Origin: an uncultured Pseudomonas sp.
GTDB taxonomy: Bacteria > Pseudomonadota > Gammaproteobacteria > Pseudomonadales > Pseudomonadaceae
Assembly: GCA_943912755.1 (NCBI GenBank)
Contig: CALTWF010000005.1
Span: 1 to 64,000, forward strand
Direction: 5' to 3'
Length of the DNA stretch: 64,000 nucleotides
Shown here: one piece after another, positions 8,446 to 17,508 of the stretch
Layout of the letters: each line of letters opens with the position of its first letter
How positions within the stretch are numbered: position 1 is the stretch's first letter
Position numbers and translations under genes: made by a program
The notes under the pieces: generated by a model
Seen by the model: the letters and a program-made list of their open reading frames with translations, nothing else
What the model was told of the DNA's origin: nothing
Databases searched by the model: none

Positions 8446-9318
8446 ATGCAATATCAGATCAGCCACGCCGACCTCTCCCTGGTTCTCGCTTTGGTCCGCG
8501 GACGCTCCCTGGCGAAAGCGGCAGAACTGCTCAAGGTCGACGTTTCCACGGTTTTTCGCTCGATCCGGCGGATGGAAGCAGCGTTGGGCACGGCGCTGTT
8601 CGTCAAGAGCCGCAAGGGCTATATCCCGACCGGTACCGCCCAGGCCCTGGCCGAGCAGGCCGAGCGCGCCGAACAGGCCCTGGATGCCGCGCGCGTGGCG
8701 CTGGCCCATGGCGAGCAGGTGGTCAGCGGCACGGTACGCCTGACCTGCACCGACGCCGTACTGCACAGCCTGCTGCTGCCGGCATTGGCCGAGTTCATGC
8801 CGGCCTACCCGGCGCTGACCCTGGAACTGGCGACCTCCAATACCTTCGCCAACCTCAGCCGCCGGGACGCCGACCTGGCGCTGCGCCTGACCAATGCGCC
8901 GCCGGAACACCTGGTCGGGCGCTGCCTGGGCTCGGCGTCCTATGTGGTCTGCGGGCGCGAGGAGTTTCGCCAGCGCCTGGCTGAAAACCCGGCCAGCGTG
9001 CCGTGGATAGCCCCGGACGACTCCATGCAGGACCACCCCACCGTGGTCTGGCGCAGCGAAAAGCTCCCCGGCTTGCTACCGCGCTACCGCTGCAGCGGGA
9101 TTTCCTCCATCGCCCAGATGGTCGGCGCCGGCCTCGGCGTGGCGGCACTCCCGGATTACATGGCACATACCCTGCCGGGCGTGCAGCAACTGAGCGACGC
9201 CCTGCCAGGCTGCGATACCCAGTTGTGGCTGCTCACCCGCCCGGATTGCCGGGCCTTGCGCTCGGTGCAGACCCTGTTCGACGAGCTCACGCCACGCCTG
9301 CGCAACGCATTGATCTGA
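8446..9318 (+). CDS. LysR-family transcriptional regulator, probable regulator of the putrescine cassette
   Basis: A 290-residue LTTR. The N-terminal winged HTH shows HADLSLVLALVRGRSLAKAA and then STVFRSIRRMEAALG, and the rest is a periplasmic-binding-like effector domain ending with GAGLGVAALPDYMA. The ATG at 8446 was chosen over a TTG at 8416 because it gives a normal LysR N-terminus. It is transcribed away from the puuA-like gene, the usual arrangement for an LTTR controlling its neighbour. The ligand is unknown; a polyamine or pathway intermediate is the inference. Confidence 0.85.
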   Translation: MQYQISHADLSLVLALVRGRSLAKAAELLKVDVSTVFRSIRRMEAALGTALFVKSRKGYIPTGTAQALAEQAERAEQALDAARVALAHGEQVVSGTVRLTCTDAVLHSLLLPALAEFMPAYPALTLELATSNTFANLSRRDADLALRLTNAPPEHLVGRCLGSASYVVCGREEFRQRLAENPASVPWIAPDDSMQDHPTVVWRSEKLPGLLPRYRCSGISSIAQMVGAGLGVAALPDYMAHTLPGVQQLSDALPGCDTQLWLLTRPDCRALRSVQTLFDELTPRLRNALI

Positions 9319-9486
9319 GCAATAGATGAAGACTATTGAAATAGACGCTTACAAGTAGGTATCGTCAGCCTATTCAGGGCTCGCGGCCGAAAACAGCGCT
9401 TCCATAAAGGCTGGTTATTTTTTAAACTGCCGAGTCCACTCGCCCACTCTCGGGCAGAACACCGCATTCGCTATTCGAGGAACACC

Positions 9487-9750
9487 ATGGCCCGCGTAAC
9501 CGTTGAAGACTGCCTGGAACACGTTGATAACCGCTTTGAGCTGGTCATGCTGTCCACCAAGCGTGCCCGTCAACTGGCGACCGGCGGCAAAGAGCCGAAA
9601 GTGGCCTGGGAAAACGACAAGCCCACCGTCGTTGCACTGCGTGAAATCGCCGAAGGCATCGTGACTCCAGAGTTCATCGCCGCCGAAGAGATCGTCACCG
9701 AAGACCCGGTCTTCCCGACGTTCGAGGACGAGGCCAACGAGGCCGTCTAA
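9487..9750 (+). CDS. rpoZ: RNA polymerase omega subunit
   Basis: An 87-residue small subunit of RNA polymerase that helps assemble the beta-prime subunit. It begins MARVTVEDCLEHVDNRFELV and has the conserved RARQLATGG motif. A GAGG Shine-Dalgarno ends 6 bases before the ATG. It is followed by spoT after 60 bases, the standard rpoZ-spoT pairing that links omega to the stringent response. Confidence 0.96.
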   Translation: MARVTVEDCLEHVDNRFELVMLSTKRARQLATGGKEPKVAWENDKPTVVALREIAEGIVTPEFIAAEEIVTEDPVFPTFEDEANEAV

Positions 9751-9796
9751 GTCCATGCCTGGTCGACGTTGTACGGCGCGGGTCCCTTATCCTCGG

Positions 9797-9804
9797 CAGG
9801 AGGT
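9797..9804 (+). promoter_or_regulatory. Strong ribosome binding site that fixes a TTG start for spoT
   Basis: CAGGAGGT lies 6 bases upstream of TTG at 9811. The next frame-compatible start further upstream lacks such a site. The resulting product begins (M)PSIDALADRL, the expected SpoT N-terminus. Confidence 0.8.
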
Positions 9805-9810
9805 CGAATC

Positions 9811-11919
9811 TTGCCGAGCATAGACGCCCTCGCCGATCGCCTATCGACCTATCTCGGTCCCGACCAGGTCAACCTGGTCCGCCGGGCCTATTTCTACGCC
9901 GAGCAGGCCCATGACGGCCAGCGCCGCCGCAGCGGCGAGGCGTACGTCACGCATCCGCTGGCCGTCGCAAGCATCCTCGCCGACATGCACATGGACCATC
10001 AGAGCCTGATGGCGGCCATGCTGCACGATGTGATCGAAGACACCGGCATCGCCAAGGAAGCCCTCAGCCAGCAATTTGGCGAGACCGTGGCCGAACTGGT
10101 CGATGGGGTCAGCAAGCTGACCCAGATGAACTTCGAGACCAAGGCCGAGGCGCAGGCCGAGAACTTCCAGAAGATGGCCATGGCCATGGCCCGCGATATC
10201 CGCGTGATCCTGGTCAAGCTGGCCGACCGCCTGCACAACATGCGCACCCTGGAAGTGCTGTCCGGCGAAAAACGCCGGCGCATCGCCAAGGAAACCCTGG
10301 AAATCTACGCCCCCATCGCCAACCGCCTCGGCATGCACAGCGTGCGTATCGAGTTCGAGGACCTGGGGTTCAAGGCGATGTACCCGATGCGCTCCGCGCG
10401 CATCTACCAGGCGGTCAAGCGCGCCCGCGGCAACCGCAAGGAAATCGTCAACAAGATCGAGGAGTCGCTGAGCCACTGCCTGGCCGTCGACGGCATCGAG
10501 GGCGAGGTCAGCGGCCGGCAGAAACACATCTATGGCATCTACAAGAAGATGCGCGGCAAGCGCCGGGCCTTCAACGAGATCATGGATGTCTATGCGTTCC
10601 GCATCATCGTCGACAAGGTCGACACCTGCTACCGCGTGCTTGGCGCCGTGCACAACCTGTACAAGCCGCTGCCCGGGCGCTTCAAGGACTACATCGCGAT
10701 TCCCAAGGCCAACGGCTACCAGTCGTTGCACACCACGCTGTTCGGCATGCACGGCGTGCCCATCGAGATCCAGATCCGCACCCGCGAAATGGAAGAGATG
10801 GCCAACAACGGCATCGCCGCGCACTGGCTGTACAAGTCCAACGACGACGAGCAGCCCAAGGGCAGCCACGCCCGTGCCCGTCAGTGGGTCAAGGGCATCC
10901 TTGAACTGCAGCAACGTGCCGGCAACTCGCTGGAATTCATCGAGAGCGTGAAGATCGACCTGTTCCCGGACGAGGTCTACGTGTTCACGCCCAAGGGCCG
11001 CATCATGGAGCTGCCGAAAGGCTCCACCGCGGTCGACTTCGCCTACGCGGTACACACCGACGTCGGCAACAGCTGCATCGCCTGCCGCATCAACCGCCGC
11101 CTGGCGCCGCTGTCGGAGCCGCTGCAAAGCGGCTCCACCGTGGAAATCGTCAGCGCCCCGGGTGCCCGGCCCAACCCGGCCTGGCTCAACTTCGTGGTCA
11201 CCGGCAAGGCGCGCACGCACATTCGCCACGCCCTCAAACTGCAGCGCCGCTCCGAGTCGATCAACCTCGGCGAACGCCTGCTGAACAAGGTGCTCAACGG
11301 CTTCGACAGCGCCCTCGACCGGATTCCGCCGGAACGCATCCAGGCCATGCTCGCCGAGTACCGCCTGGAACTGATCGAAGACCTGCTGGAAGACATCGGC
11401 CTGGGCAACCGCATGGCCTACGTGGTCGCCCGCCGCCTGCTGTCCACCGAGGGCGAGCAGTTGCCCAACCCGGAAGGCCCGCTGGCGATCCGCGGTACCG
11501 AGGGCCTGGTGCTGAGCTACGCCAAGTGCTGTACGCCGATCCCGGGCGACCCGATCGTCGGCCACCTGTCGGCGGGCAAGGGCATGGTGGTGCACCTGGA
11601 GAGCTGCCGGAACATCAGCGAAATCCGCCACAACCCGGAAAAATGCATCCAGCTGTCCTGGGCCAAGGACGTCACCGGCGAGTTCAACGTCGAACTGCGC
11701 GTCGAGCTGGAACACCAGCGCGGCCTGATTGCCCTGCTGGCCAGCAGCGTCAACGCCGCCGACGGCAACATCGAGAAAATCAGCATGGATGAGCGCGATG
11801 GCCGCATCAGCGTCGTCCAGTTGGTGGTCAGCGTGCACGACCGTGTCCACCTGGCCCGCGTGATCAAGAAACTACGCGCACTGACGGGCGTCATCCGAAT
11901 CACCCGCATGCGCGCGTAG
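9811..11919 (+). CDS. spoT: Bifunctional (p)ppGpp synthetase/hydrolase SpoT
   Basis: A 702-residue stringent-response enzyme. The HD hydrolase domain is intact, with HDVIEDT at residues 72-78. The synthetase domain contains GRFKDYIAIPKANGYQSLHT. A TGS domain (about 385-445; VYVFTPKGRIMELPKGSTAVDFAY) and a C-terminal ACT domain follow. Both catalytic halves look functional, so it is SpoT rather than RelA, which has a degenerate HD site. Translation appears to start at TTG 9811. It is followed by ridA after 23 bases. Confidence 0.96.
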   Translation: MPSIDALADRLSTYLGPDQVNLVRRAYFYAEQAHDGQRRRSGEAYVTHPLAVASILADMHMDHQSLMAAMLHDVIEDTGIAKEALSQQFGETVAELVDGVSKLTQMNFETKAEAQAENFQKMAMAMARDIRVILVKLADRLHNMRTLEVLSGEKRRRIAKETLEIYAPIANRLGMHSVRIEFEDLGFKAMYPMRSARIYQAVKRARGNRKEIVNKIEESLSHCLAVDGIEGEVSGRQKHIYGIYKKMRGKRRAFNEIMDVYAFRIIVDKVDTCYRVLGAVHNLYKPLPGRFKDYIAIPKANGYQSLHTTLFGMHGVPIEIQIRTREMEEMANNGIAAHWLYKSNDDEQPKGSHARARQWVKGILELQQRAGNSLEFIESVKIDLFPDEVYVFTPKGRIMELPKGSTAVDFAYAVHTDVGNSCIACRINRRLAPLSEPLQSGSTVEIVSAPGARPNPAWLNFVVTGKARTHIRHALKLQRRSESINLGERLLNKVLNGFDSALDRIPPERIQAMLAEYRLELIEDLLEDIGLGNRMAYVVARRLLSTEGEQLPNPEGPLAIRGTEGLVLSYAKCCTPIPGDPIVGHLSAGKGMVVHLESCRNISEIRHNPEKCIQLSWAKDVTGEFNVELRVELEHQRGLIALLASSVNAADGNIEKISMDERDGRISVVQLVVSVHDRVHLARVIKKLRALTGVIRITRMRA

Positions 11920-11942
11920 CCCTTCCCTTGCAAGGAGTCACC

Positions 11943-12323
11943 ATGACCAAGACCGTCATCAACAGCGACAAGGCACCTGCCGCCATCGGCACCTACTCCC
12001 AGGCGATCAAGGCTGGCAACACCGTCTACATGTCGGGCCAGATCCCGCTCGATCCGAAAACCATGGAGCTGGTCGATGGCTTCGAAGCCCAGACCGTCCA
12101 GGTGTTCGAAAACCTCAAGGCCGTTGCCGAAGCCGCTGGCGGTTCGTTCCAGGACATCGTCAAGCTGAACATCTTCCTGACCGACCTGGGCCACTTCGCC
12201 AAGGTCAACGAGGTCATGGGCCGCTACTTCGAGCAGCCTTACCCTGCCCGTGCAGCCATCGGCGTTGCCGCCCTGCCGCGCGGTGCGCAGGTCGAGATGG
12301 ACGCTATCCTGGTTCTTGAGTAA
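11943..12323 (+). CDS. ridA: RidA-family enamine/imine deaminase
   Basis: A 126-residue YjgF/YER057c/UK114 protein that hydrolyses reactive 2-aminoacrylate and related enamines. Signature regions are IGTYSQAIKAGNTVYMSGQI and the C-terminal substrate-binding arginine in PARAAIGVAALPRGAQVEMD. The AAGGAG site at 11932-11937 supports the ATG at 11943 over the upstream GTG/TTG options. It follows spoT closely. Confidence 0.95.
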   Translation: MTKTVINSDKAPAAIGTYSQAIKAGNTVYMSGQIPLDPKTMELVDGFEAQTVQVFENLKAVAEAAGGSFQDIVKLNIFLTDLGHFAKVNEVMGRYFEQPYPARAAIGVAALPRGAQVEMDAILVLE

Positions 12324-12377
12324 CACCCTCGCGGCGAGCCGTCCGGCTTGCCGCATCTTTTCCTGAAGGACCCCGTC

Positions 12378-13115
12378 ATGCGCCACGCGCTTGCCCTTTC
12401 CCTGGTTGCCGCACTGCTGGGCGGCTGCGCCAGCCACACACCCGAAGACTACAACGGCGTCTGGATCAACCAGACCGCGATCGATGCCGCCGCCAAAGGC
12501 ACCGGCCTGCGCTACGCCCTGGAGCGCAACGGTCCGAACTTCGAGTGGAAGGTCAATATCGCGGCGGGCCAGGCCAGCTACAGCAACGGTTTCGAGCTGG
12601 TCGAAGGCCGCCTGAAAGCAGTCGACGAAGACCATTGGCAAGTGCAGCTGGATGGCGACCAGGTGGAGAACCTCGAACTGGACGGCAAGGAACTGGTCCA
12701 GGAGGCCAGCGACTGGGCGCCCGAGCAGCGTTTCCAGCGCAGCACCAATATCATCGACGCCGACATGCCACCGGGTGCCATATTCGAAAAGGCCCTCTAC
12801 GGCGCCTACATGAAGGGTGACTGGCGCGTGCTGGAAGGTCCGGGCCAGGGCAGTACCGTGCGCTTCCGCGACAACGGCAGCCTGGACGGCCTGCCCAACC
12901 TCGACCGCTACGCCCTGTGCCTGGCGGGCGACTGCGCCAGCATGACCGGCAAGTACGACAGCATGTGGCTGGAGCGCAACCAGCAGGGCAATCCCTGGAT
13001 CTTCAAGCGCGACGGCAAGCAACTGGAAATCTTCCAGGCCATCAACGAAGCCCAGCCGGACGAGATGCCCGAACTGCGTCCGGGCGCCCGCCGCTGGTTG
13101 CTGGAGCGCAAGTAA
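12378..13115 (+). CDS. Outer-membrane-type lipoprotein of unknown function
   Basis: A 245-residue protein with a lipoprotein signal peptide and lipobox LLGGC, giving Cys16 as the lipidated residue. The mature part begins CASHTPEDYNGVWINQ and has no domain I recognise. It contains two cysteines in LCLAGDCAS that could form a disulfide. The residue after Cys is Ala, so outer-membrane sorting is expected. A GAAGGA site at 12365 supports this ATG. It follows ridA and may share its transcript. Confidence 0.75.
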   Translation: MRHALALSLVAALLGGCASHTPEDYNGVWINQTAIDAAAKGTGLRYALERNGPNFEWKVNIAAGQASYSNGFELVEGRLKAVDEDHWQVQLDGDQVENLELDGKELVQEASDWAPEQRFQRSTNIIDADMPPGAIFEKALYGAYMKGDWRVLEGPGQGSTVRFRDNGSLDGLPNLDRYALCLAGDCASMTGKYDSMWLERNQQGNPWIFKRDGKQLEIFQAINEAQPDEMPELRPGARRWLLERK

Positions 13116-13146
13116 GGCTGGGTGAACGCCCACGCCACGTCGTGCG

Positions 13147-14007
13147 TCAGGACTTTTTCCCTTCCAGAATCGCCGCGTAGCCTTCACGGTAGCTGGGGTA
13201 GGCCGGCGCCCAGCCAAGCGCCCGGGCGCGGGCATTGCTGCAACGCTTGCTGCCGGTACGCCGGACGCGCTGCTGCTCGGACCACTCGGTAACGCCCATG
13301 TATTCGCGCAACCAGGCGACCACTTCGGCCAGGGGCGCGGGTGCGTCGTCCACACCGATATAGCAGTCGTCCAGTGCGCGACCGGCGTGATCGGCACGCA
13401 ACAGGAATGCCAGCAGGCCGGCGGCGTCCTCGGCATGGATGCGGTTGCCGTACAGCGGCGGCTCTTCGGCCACCCGATAGCCCTGGCGCACCTGACTCAA
13501 CAGCCACTCGCGCCCCGGGCCGTATATCCCGGTCAGGCGCACCACACTGGCCGCAATCCCGCTATCCAGCGCCAGGCGCTCGGCTTCCAGCATCACCCGT
13601 CCGGAGTATTCCTGCGGCGCGGTTTCCGCGGTTTCGTCGATCCATTCGCCACCTTGCTGGGCAAACACGCTGCTGCTGGACACGAACAGCAAGCGCCGCG
13701 GCTTCTGCCCGCGTTCGGCCAGCCAACCCAGCACATTGCGCAGGCCTTCGACATAGGCCGAGCGATAGCCCGGCTCGTCGTGCTGGCTTGCAGCGACGCA
13801 ATAGACCACGTAATCCGGGCTCGTCACCGGCCAGTCCGACGGCGCCTGAGCCTGCTCCAGATCGGCAGCGATGGCCGTGACACCCGGCGGCAATGCGCCA
13901 GTATTCCTGCGCAGCCCGCTTACCAACCAGCCGCCCGTCAGCAACTGCCTGGCCAGGCGGCCACCGACATCGCCGCAACCAACGATCAGAACTGAGGGTG
14001 GTGACAT
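13147..14007 (-). CDS. NAD(P)-dependent SDR/epimerase-type oxidoreductase (YeeZ-like)
   Basis: A 286-residue atypical short-chain dehydrogenase. A Rossmann N-terminus (VLIVGCGDVGGRLARQLL) with the GxxGxxG dinucleotide motif is followed by LLFVSSSSVFAQQGGEW and VRLTGIYGPGR, typical of NAD-dependent epimerase-fold proteins. The canonical YxxxK is not clear (YSGRVMLEAE), as in YeeZ-like members. The substrate is unknown. Confidence 0.75.
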   Translation of the reverse strand: MSPPSVLIVGCGDVGGRLARQLLTGGWLVSGLRRNTGALPPGVTAIAADLEQAQAPSDWPVTSPDYVVYCVAASQHDEPGYRSAYVEGLRNVLGWLAERGQKPRRLLFVSSSSVFAQQGGEWIDETAETAPQEYSGRVMLEAERLALDSGIAASVVRLTGIYGPGREWLLSQVRQGYRVAEEPPLYGNRIHAEDAAGLLAFLLRADHAGRALDDCYIGVDDAPAPLAEVVAWLREYMGVTEWSEQQRVRRTGSKRCSNARARALGWAPAYPSYREGYAAILEGKKS

Positions 14008-14205
14008 GCTGAAACTCCCGTAATCAAAGAGCCGAACTATCCCGGCAAAATCGATAGGCGGCTAGCGACCTTAGTAAAAAAAGCTACTTTATTACTTCTG
14101 CTAACAAGAATTACTTGCAATAATAGCCGCCCTTTTTTCCGTTCTCGGCCTGTTTCGAGGCCCTGAAGACCATCCACTCATTCTTCTTCATCAGGTCCGG
14201 CCAGC
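14008..14205 (+). promoter_or_regulatory. AT-rich exbB upstream region, possible iron-responsive promoter
   Basis: The stretch 14070-14130 is distinctly AT-rich, including TACTTTATTACTT and AAGAATTACTTGCAATAATA, unlike the surrounding coding DNA, so it is a likely promoter for exbB-exbD-tonB. The segment 14106-14124 loosely resembles the Fur-box ATAAT/ATTAT pattern but with many mismatches. Fur control is expected for TonB systems from general knowledge rather than shown here. Confidence 0.35.
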
Positions 14206-15270
14206 ATGACACGCATTCAACCCTCCGCTTCGCCAACCACGTCGCGCGCCCTGCGCGCCATCGCAGCGCTGATGTTCAGCCTGATGCTGACGCCTGTTGC
14301 CATGGCTGAAGAGCCGGCCAACGCCGCTGCCGCTCCAGCTCCAGCCGCTGCCACTGCCCCGGCGGCACCTGTCGCCGAAGGCAGCGCTCCTGCCCCGGTC
14401 GCTGCCGGCGCGGAAGACACCGCCGCCGCTGTCGCTGCGCTGACCCCCGAACAGCAGAAGCAACTGGACGAGCTGCTGAAGAGCAACCCGGACGTCAAGC
14501 AGGCACTCGCGGATCTGCAACAGCTCGGTACCGAACTGAACGAAGAGCAGGACGCCTCCCTGGGCATGGGCCACGACCTGTCGCCATGGGGCATGTACCA
14601 GAACGCCGACGTCGTGGTCAAAACCGTGATGATCGGCCTGGCCATCGCCTCGATCCTCACCTGGACTATCTGGATCGCCAAGGGTATCGAGCTGGTGCGT
14701 GCCAAGCGCCGCCTGCGTGGTGAAATCGCCGCGCTGAAGAAGTCGGCCACCCTCAAGGACGCTTCCGAGAAAGCCGACAAGCCAGGCACCCTGGCCCATG
14801 TGCTGATCCACGACGCCCTGGAAGAAATGCACCTGTCGGCCAACGCCCGCGAGAAGGAAGGCATCAAGGAACGCGTCAGCTTCCGCCTGGAGCGCCTGGT
14901 TGCCGCCAGCGGCCGCAACATGTCCAGCGGCACCGGCATGCTGGCCACCATCGGTTCCACTGCGCCGTTCGTCGGTCTGTTCGGTACCGTGTGGGGCATC
15001 ATGAACAGCTTCATCGGCATCGCCAAAACCCAGACCACCAACCTCGCTGTCGTAGCCCCTGGCATCGCCGAAGCCCTGCTGGCCACCGCCCTGGGCCTGG
15101 TCGCGGCAATCCCGGCCGTGGTCATCTACAACGTCTTCGCCCGCTCCATCGCTGGCTACAAGGCCCAGGTGTCCGACGCCTCGGCGCAGGTCCTGCTGCT
15201 GGTCAGCCGTGACCTGGACCATCAGCCAGGCGAGCGCACCGCTCAGCCGCACATGGTGAAAGTGGGGTAA
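14206..15270 (+). CDS. exbB: TonB-system energy-transducing protein ExbB
   Basis: A 354-residue inner-membrane proton-channel subunit of the TonB-ExbB-ExbD complex. It carries a signal peptide (MFSLMLTPVAMA) and an Ala/Pro-rich extension of about 100 residues, as in the longer Pseudomonas ExbB. The MotA/TolQ/ExbB domain has three membrane segments and includes GSTAPFVGLFGTVWGIMNSF and EALLATALGLVAAIPAVV. exbD follows after 3 bases and tonB overlaps exbD, so this is a compact operon. Confidence 0.95.
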   Translation: MTRIQPSASPTTSRALRAIAALMFSLMLTPVAMAEEPANAAAAPAPAAATAPAAPVAEGSAPAPVAAGAEDTAAAVAALTPEQQKQLDELLKSNPDVKQALADLQQLGTELNEEQDASLGMGHDLSPWGMYQNADVVVKTVMIGLAIASILTWTIWIAKGIELVRAKRRLRGEIAALKKSATLKDASEKADKPGTLAHVLIHDALEEMHLSANAREKEGIKERVSFRLERLVAASGRNMSSGTGMLATIGSTAPFVGLFGTVWGIMNSFIGIAKTQTTNLAVVAPGIAEALLATALGLVAAIPAVVIYNVFARSIAGYKAQVSDASAQVLLLVSRDLDHQPGERTAQPHMVKVG

Positions 15271-15273
15271 GCC

Positions 15274-15702
15274 ATGGGCCTGCATCTTAACGAAGGCGGC
15301 GACGATCTCGCCGAGAACCACGAAATCAACGTAACGCCGTTCATCGACGTGATGCTGGTGCTGCTGATCATCTTCATGGTCGCGGCACCGCTGGCCACGG
15401 TCGACATCAAGGTCGACCTGCCCGCCTCGACGGCGAAACCCGCACCCAGGCCGGAAAAGCCGGTGTTCCTCAGCGTCAAGGCCGACCAGAAGCTGTACCT
15501 GGGTGACGATCTGGTCCCGCAGAGCGACCAGTTGGGCATCCTGCTGGACGCCAAGACCAAGGGTGACAAGGAAACCACAATCTTCTTCCAGGCCGACAAG
15601 GGCGTGGACTACGGCGATCTGATGGAAGTCATGAACATTCTGCGCGCCGCCGGCTACCTCAAGGTCGGCCTGGTCGGGCTTGAGACGGCAGCGAAGAAAT
15701 GA
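15274..15702 (+). CDS. exbD: TonB-system protein ExbD
   Basis: A 142-residue protein with one transmembrane segment. It contains the essential membrane aspartate Asp25 in NVTPFIDVMLVLLIIFMV, followed by a periplasmic domain. It couples the proton gradient to TonB together with ExbB. Its TGA stop overlaps the tonB ATG (ATGA), suggesting translational coupling. Confidence 0.95.
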   Translation: MGLHLNEGGDDLAENHEINVTPFIDVMLVLLIIFMVAAPLATVDIKVDLPASTAKPAPRPEKPVFLSVKADQKLYLGDDLVPQSDQLGILLDAKTKGDKETTIFFQADKGVDYGDLMEVMNILRAAGYLKVGLVGLETAAKK

Positions 15703-16439
15703 TCGAGACCCGGGACACGCTGTTGCGTTACTCCGGTGGCCTGTTGCTGGTACTGGCGGTGCACGCGCTGGCCATCTGGATCGCGCTGAACTGGTCGAGG
15801 ACGGAGGCAATCGAATTGCCGCCGGCGGCCATGATGATCGCGATGCCACCGATGCCGGAGCCGGCGCCGCCACCACCGCCCCAGGTGGTAACGCCGCCAC
15901 AGCCGCCAGCGCCGGTGGAAGAGCCACCGCTGCCGAAGCTGGTCGAGGCACCCAAGCCGAAGATTGCCATTCCGAAACCCGCCAAGCCGAAGGCCAAGCC
16001 ACAGCCACCGAAGCCGGTGCAGAAGGAAGAGCCGAAGCAGGAGCCGGTCGAGCAGGAAATCGCCGATGCACCGCCGAGCACCGCCCCGGCAACCAAATCG
16101 GCCGCCCCGGCGCCGAGCGTTCCGAGCAACAGCGAAGCCAAGGCGACCTGGCAGAGCGATCTGCTGAATCACCTGGCGAAGTTCAAGCGGTATCCGGAAG
16201 ACGCACGCCGTCGCAACCAGACCGGTATCACCCAGCTGCGCTTCGTGGTGGATGCCGACGGCAAGGTGGTTTCGTATGAGCTGGTGGGCAAGTCGGGCAG
16301 CGCCTCGCTGGATCGCGCCACACTGGAGATGATCCGCAGGGCCCAGCCACTGCCGCCACCGCCGAAGGAAATCCTCTCCAACGGCGTCATCGACCTGAAG
16401 GCACCGTTCGTCTTCTCGCTGGAAAAGAACCGGCGTTAA
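15699..16439 (+). CDS. tonB: TonB energy transducer
   Basis: A 246-residue protein with an N-terminal membrane anchor carrying the conserved His in LAVHALAIWIALNW. A long Pro/Glu/Lys-rich spacer (about residues 40-140) spans the periplasm. The C-terminal TonB domain (about 160-245) has the YPEDARRRNQTG motif and LRFVVDADGKVVSYEL. It transmits energy to TonB-dependent outer-membrane receptors. Last gene of exbBD-tonB, with a strong terminator 14 bases after the stop. Confidence 0.95.
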   Translation: MIETRDTLLRYSGGLLLVLAVHALAIWIALNWSRTEAIELPPAAMMIAMPPMPEPAPPPPPQVVTPPQPPAPVEEPPLPKLVEAPKPKIAIPKPAKPKAKPQPPKPVQKEEPKQEPVEQEIADAPPSTAPATKSAAPAPSVPSNSEAKATWQSDLLNHLAKFKRYPEDARRRNQTGITQLRFVVDADGKVVSYELVGKSGSASLDRATLEMIRRAQPLPPPPKEILSNGVIDLKAPFVFSLEKNRR

Positions 16440-16452
16440 GCAAGCACCAAGG

Positions 16453-16479
16453 AAAACGGCCGCTGATGCGGCCGTTTTT
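16453..16479 (+). terminator. Intrinsic terminator of exbB-exbD-tonB
   Basis: Perfect 11-base stem AAAACGGCCGC / GCGGCCGTTTT with loop TGAT, ending in T5, placed right after the tonB stop codon. Confidence 0.93.
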
Positions 16480-16578
16480 CTTGAACTCATCGTTTCTATC
16501 GTACGCACGCAAGTCTGATAACGTGCGTCTATCGGTTGCAGCCGCTATGCTGGGGCCGCTACTTCATGGACGCCGGTT

Positions 16579-17499
16579 ATGACCCTCACAGAATTGCGCT
16601 ACATCGTCACTCTTGCCCAGGAACAGCACTTCGGCCATGCCGCCGAGCGCTGCCATGTCAGCCAGCCGACCCTGTCGGTGGGCGTGAAAAAGCTGGAGGA
16701 CGAGCTGGGCGTACTGATCTTCGAACGCAGCAAGAGCGCGGTGCGCCTGACCCCGGTCGGCGAAAGCATCGTGGCCCAGGCGCAGAAGGTCCTCGAACAG
16801 GCCCAAGGCATCCGCGAACTGGCCCAGGCCGGCAAAAACCAGCTGACCGCGCCGCTCAAGGTCGGAGCGATCTACACCGTCGGTCCCTACCTGTTCCCGC
16901 ACCTGATTCCGCAACTGCACCGGGTCGCCCCGCAGATGCCGTTGTACATCGAAGAAAACTTCACCCACGTGCTGCGCGACAAGCTGCGCAACGGTGAACT
17001 CGACGCGGTGATCATCGCCCTGCCGTTCAACGAAGCCGACGTGCTGACCCTGCCGCTCTACGACGAGCCGTTCTACGTGCTGATGCCCAGCGGCCACCCG
17101 TGGACCCAGCAGGAAACCATCGACGCCGGCCTGCTCAATGACAAGAGCCTGTTGCTGCTCGGCGAGGGCCACTGCTTCCGCGACCAGGTCCTCGAAGCCT
17201 GCCCGACCCTGGCCAAGGGCAGCGACGGCGCCAAGCACACCACGGTGGAGTCCAGTTCCCTGGAAACCATCCGCCATATGGTTGCCTCCGGCCTTGGCGT
17301 GTCGATCCTGCCGCTGTCGGCGGTGCATAGCCATCATTACGCCCCGGGCGTCATCGAAGTACGCCCGCTGAGCCCGCCCACCCCTTTCCGCACCGTCGCC
17401 ATCGCATGGCGCGCCAGCTTCCCGCGGCCCAAGGCCATCGAGATCCTCGCCGACTCGATCCGCCTCTGCTCCGTGGCCAAGCCGCCTGCGAGCGAGTAG
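16579..17499 (+). CDS. oxyR: Hydrogen-peroxide-sensing LysR regulator OxyR
   Basis: A 306-residue LTTR with N-terminal HTH (HFGHAAERCHVSQPTLSVGV). The two redox cysteines fall at residues 199 (GEGHCFRDQ) and 208 (LEACPT), exactly the positions of the disulfide switch in E. coli OxyR, so peroxide sensing should be intact. Oxidised OxyR activates catalase and alkyl hydroperoxide reductase genes. recG starts 9 bases after the stop, the usual oxyR-recG pair in Pseudomonas. Confidence 0.96.
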   Translation: MTLTELRYIVTLAQEQHFGHAAERCHVSQPTLSVGVKKLEDELGVLIFERSKSAVRLTPVGESIVAQAQKVLEQAQGIRELAQAGKNQLTAPLKVGAIYTVGPYLFPHLIPQLHRVAPQMPLYIEENFTHVLRDKLRNGELDAVIIALPFNEADVLTLPLYDEPFYVLMPSGHPWTQQETIDAGLLNDKSLLLLGEGHCFRDQVLEACPTLAKGSDGAKHTTVESSSLETIRHMVASGLGVSILPLSAVHSHHYAPGVIEVRPLSPPTPFRTVAIAWRASFPRPKAIEILADSIRLCSVAKPPASE

Positions 17500-17508
17500 G
17501 TCGTTGTC

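Noticed and set aside
9841..11850. Open frame of 669 codons antisense to spoT
   Set aside because: Shadow of spoT codon structure in a high-GC genome; no independent coding signal.
14106..14124. Fur box upstream of exbB
   Set aside because: Too many mismatches to the 19-base consensus to assert; only noted as a weak possibility in the upstream-region entry.
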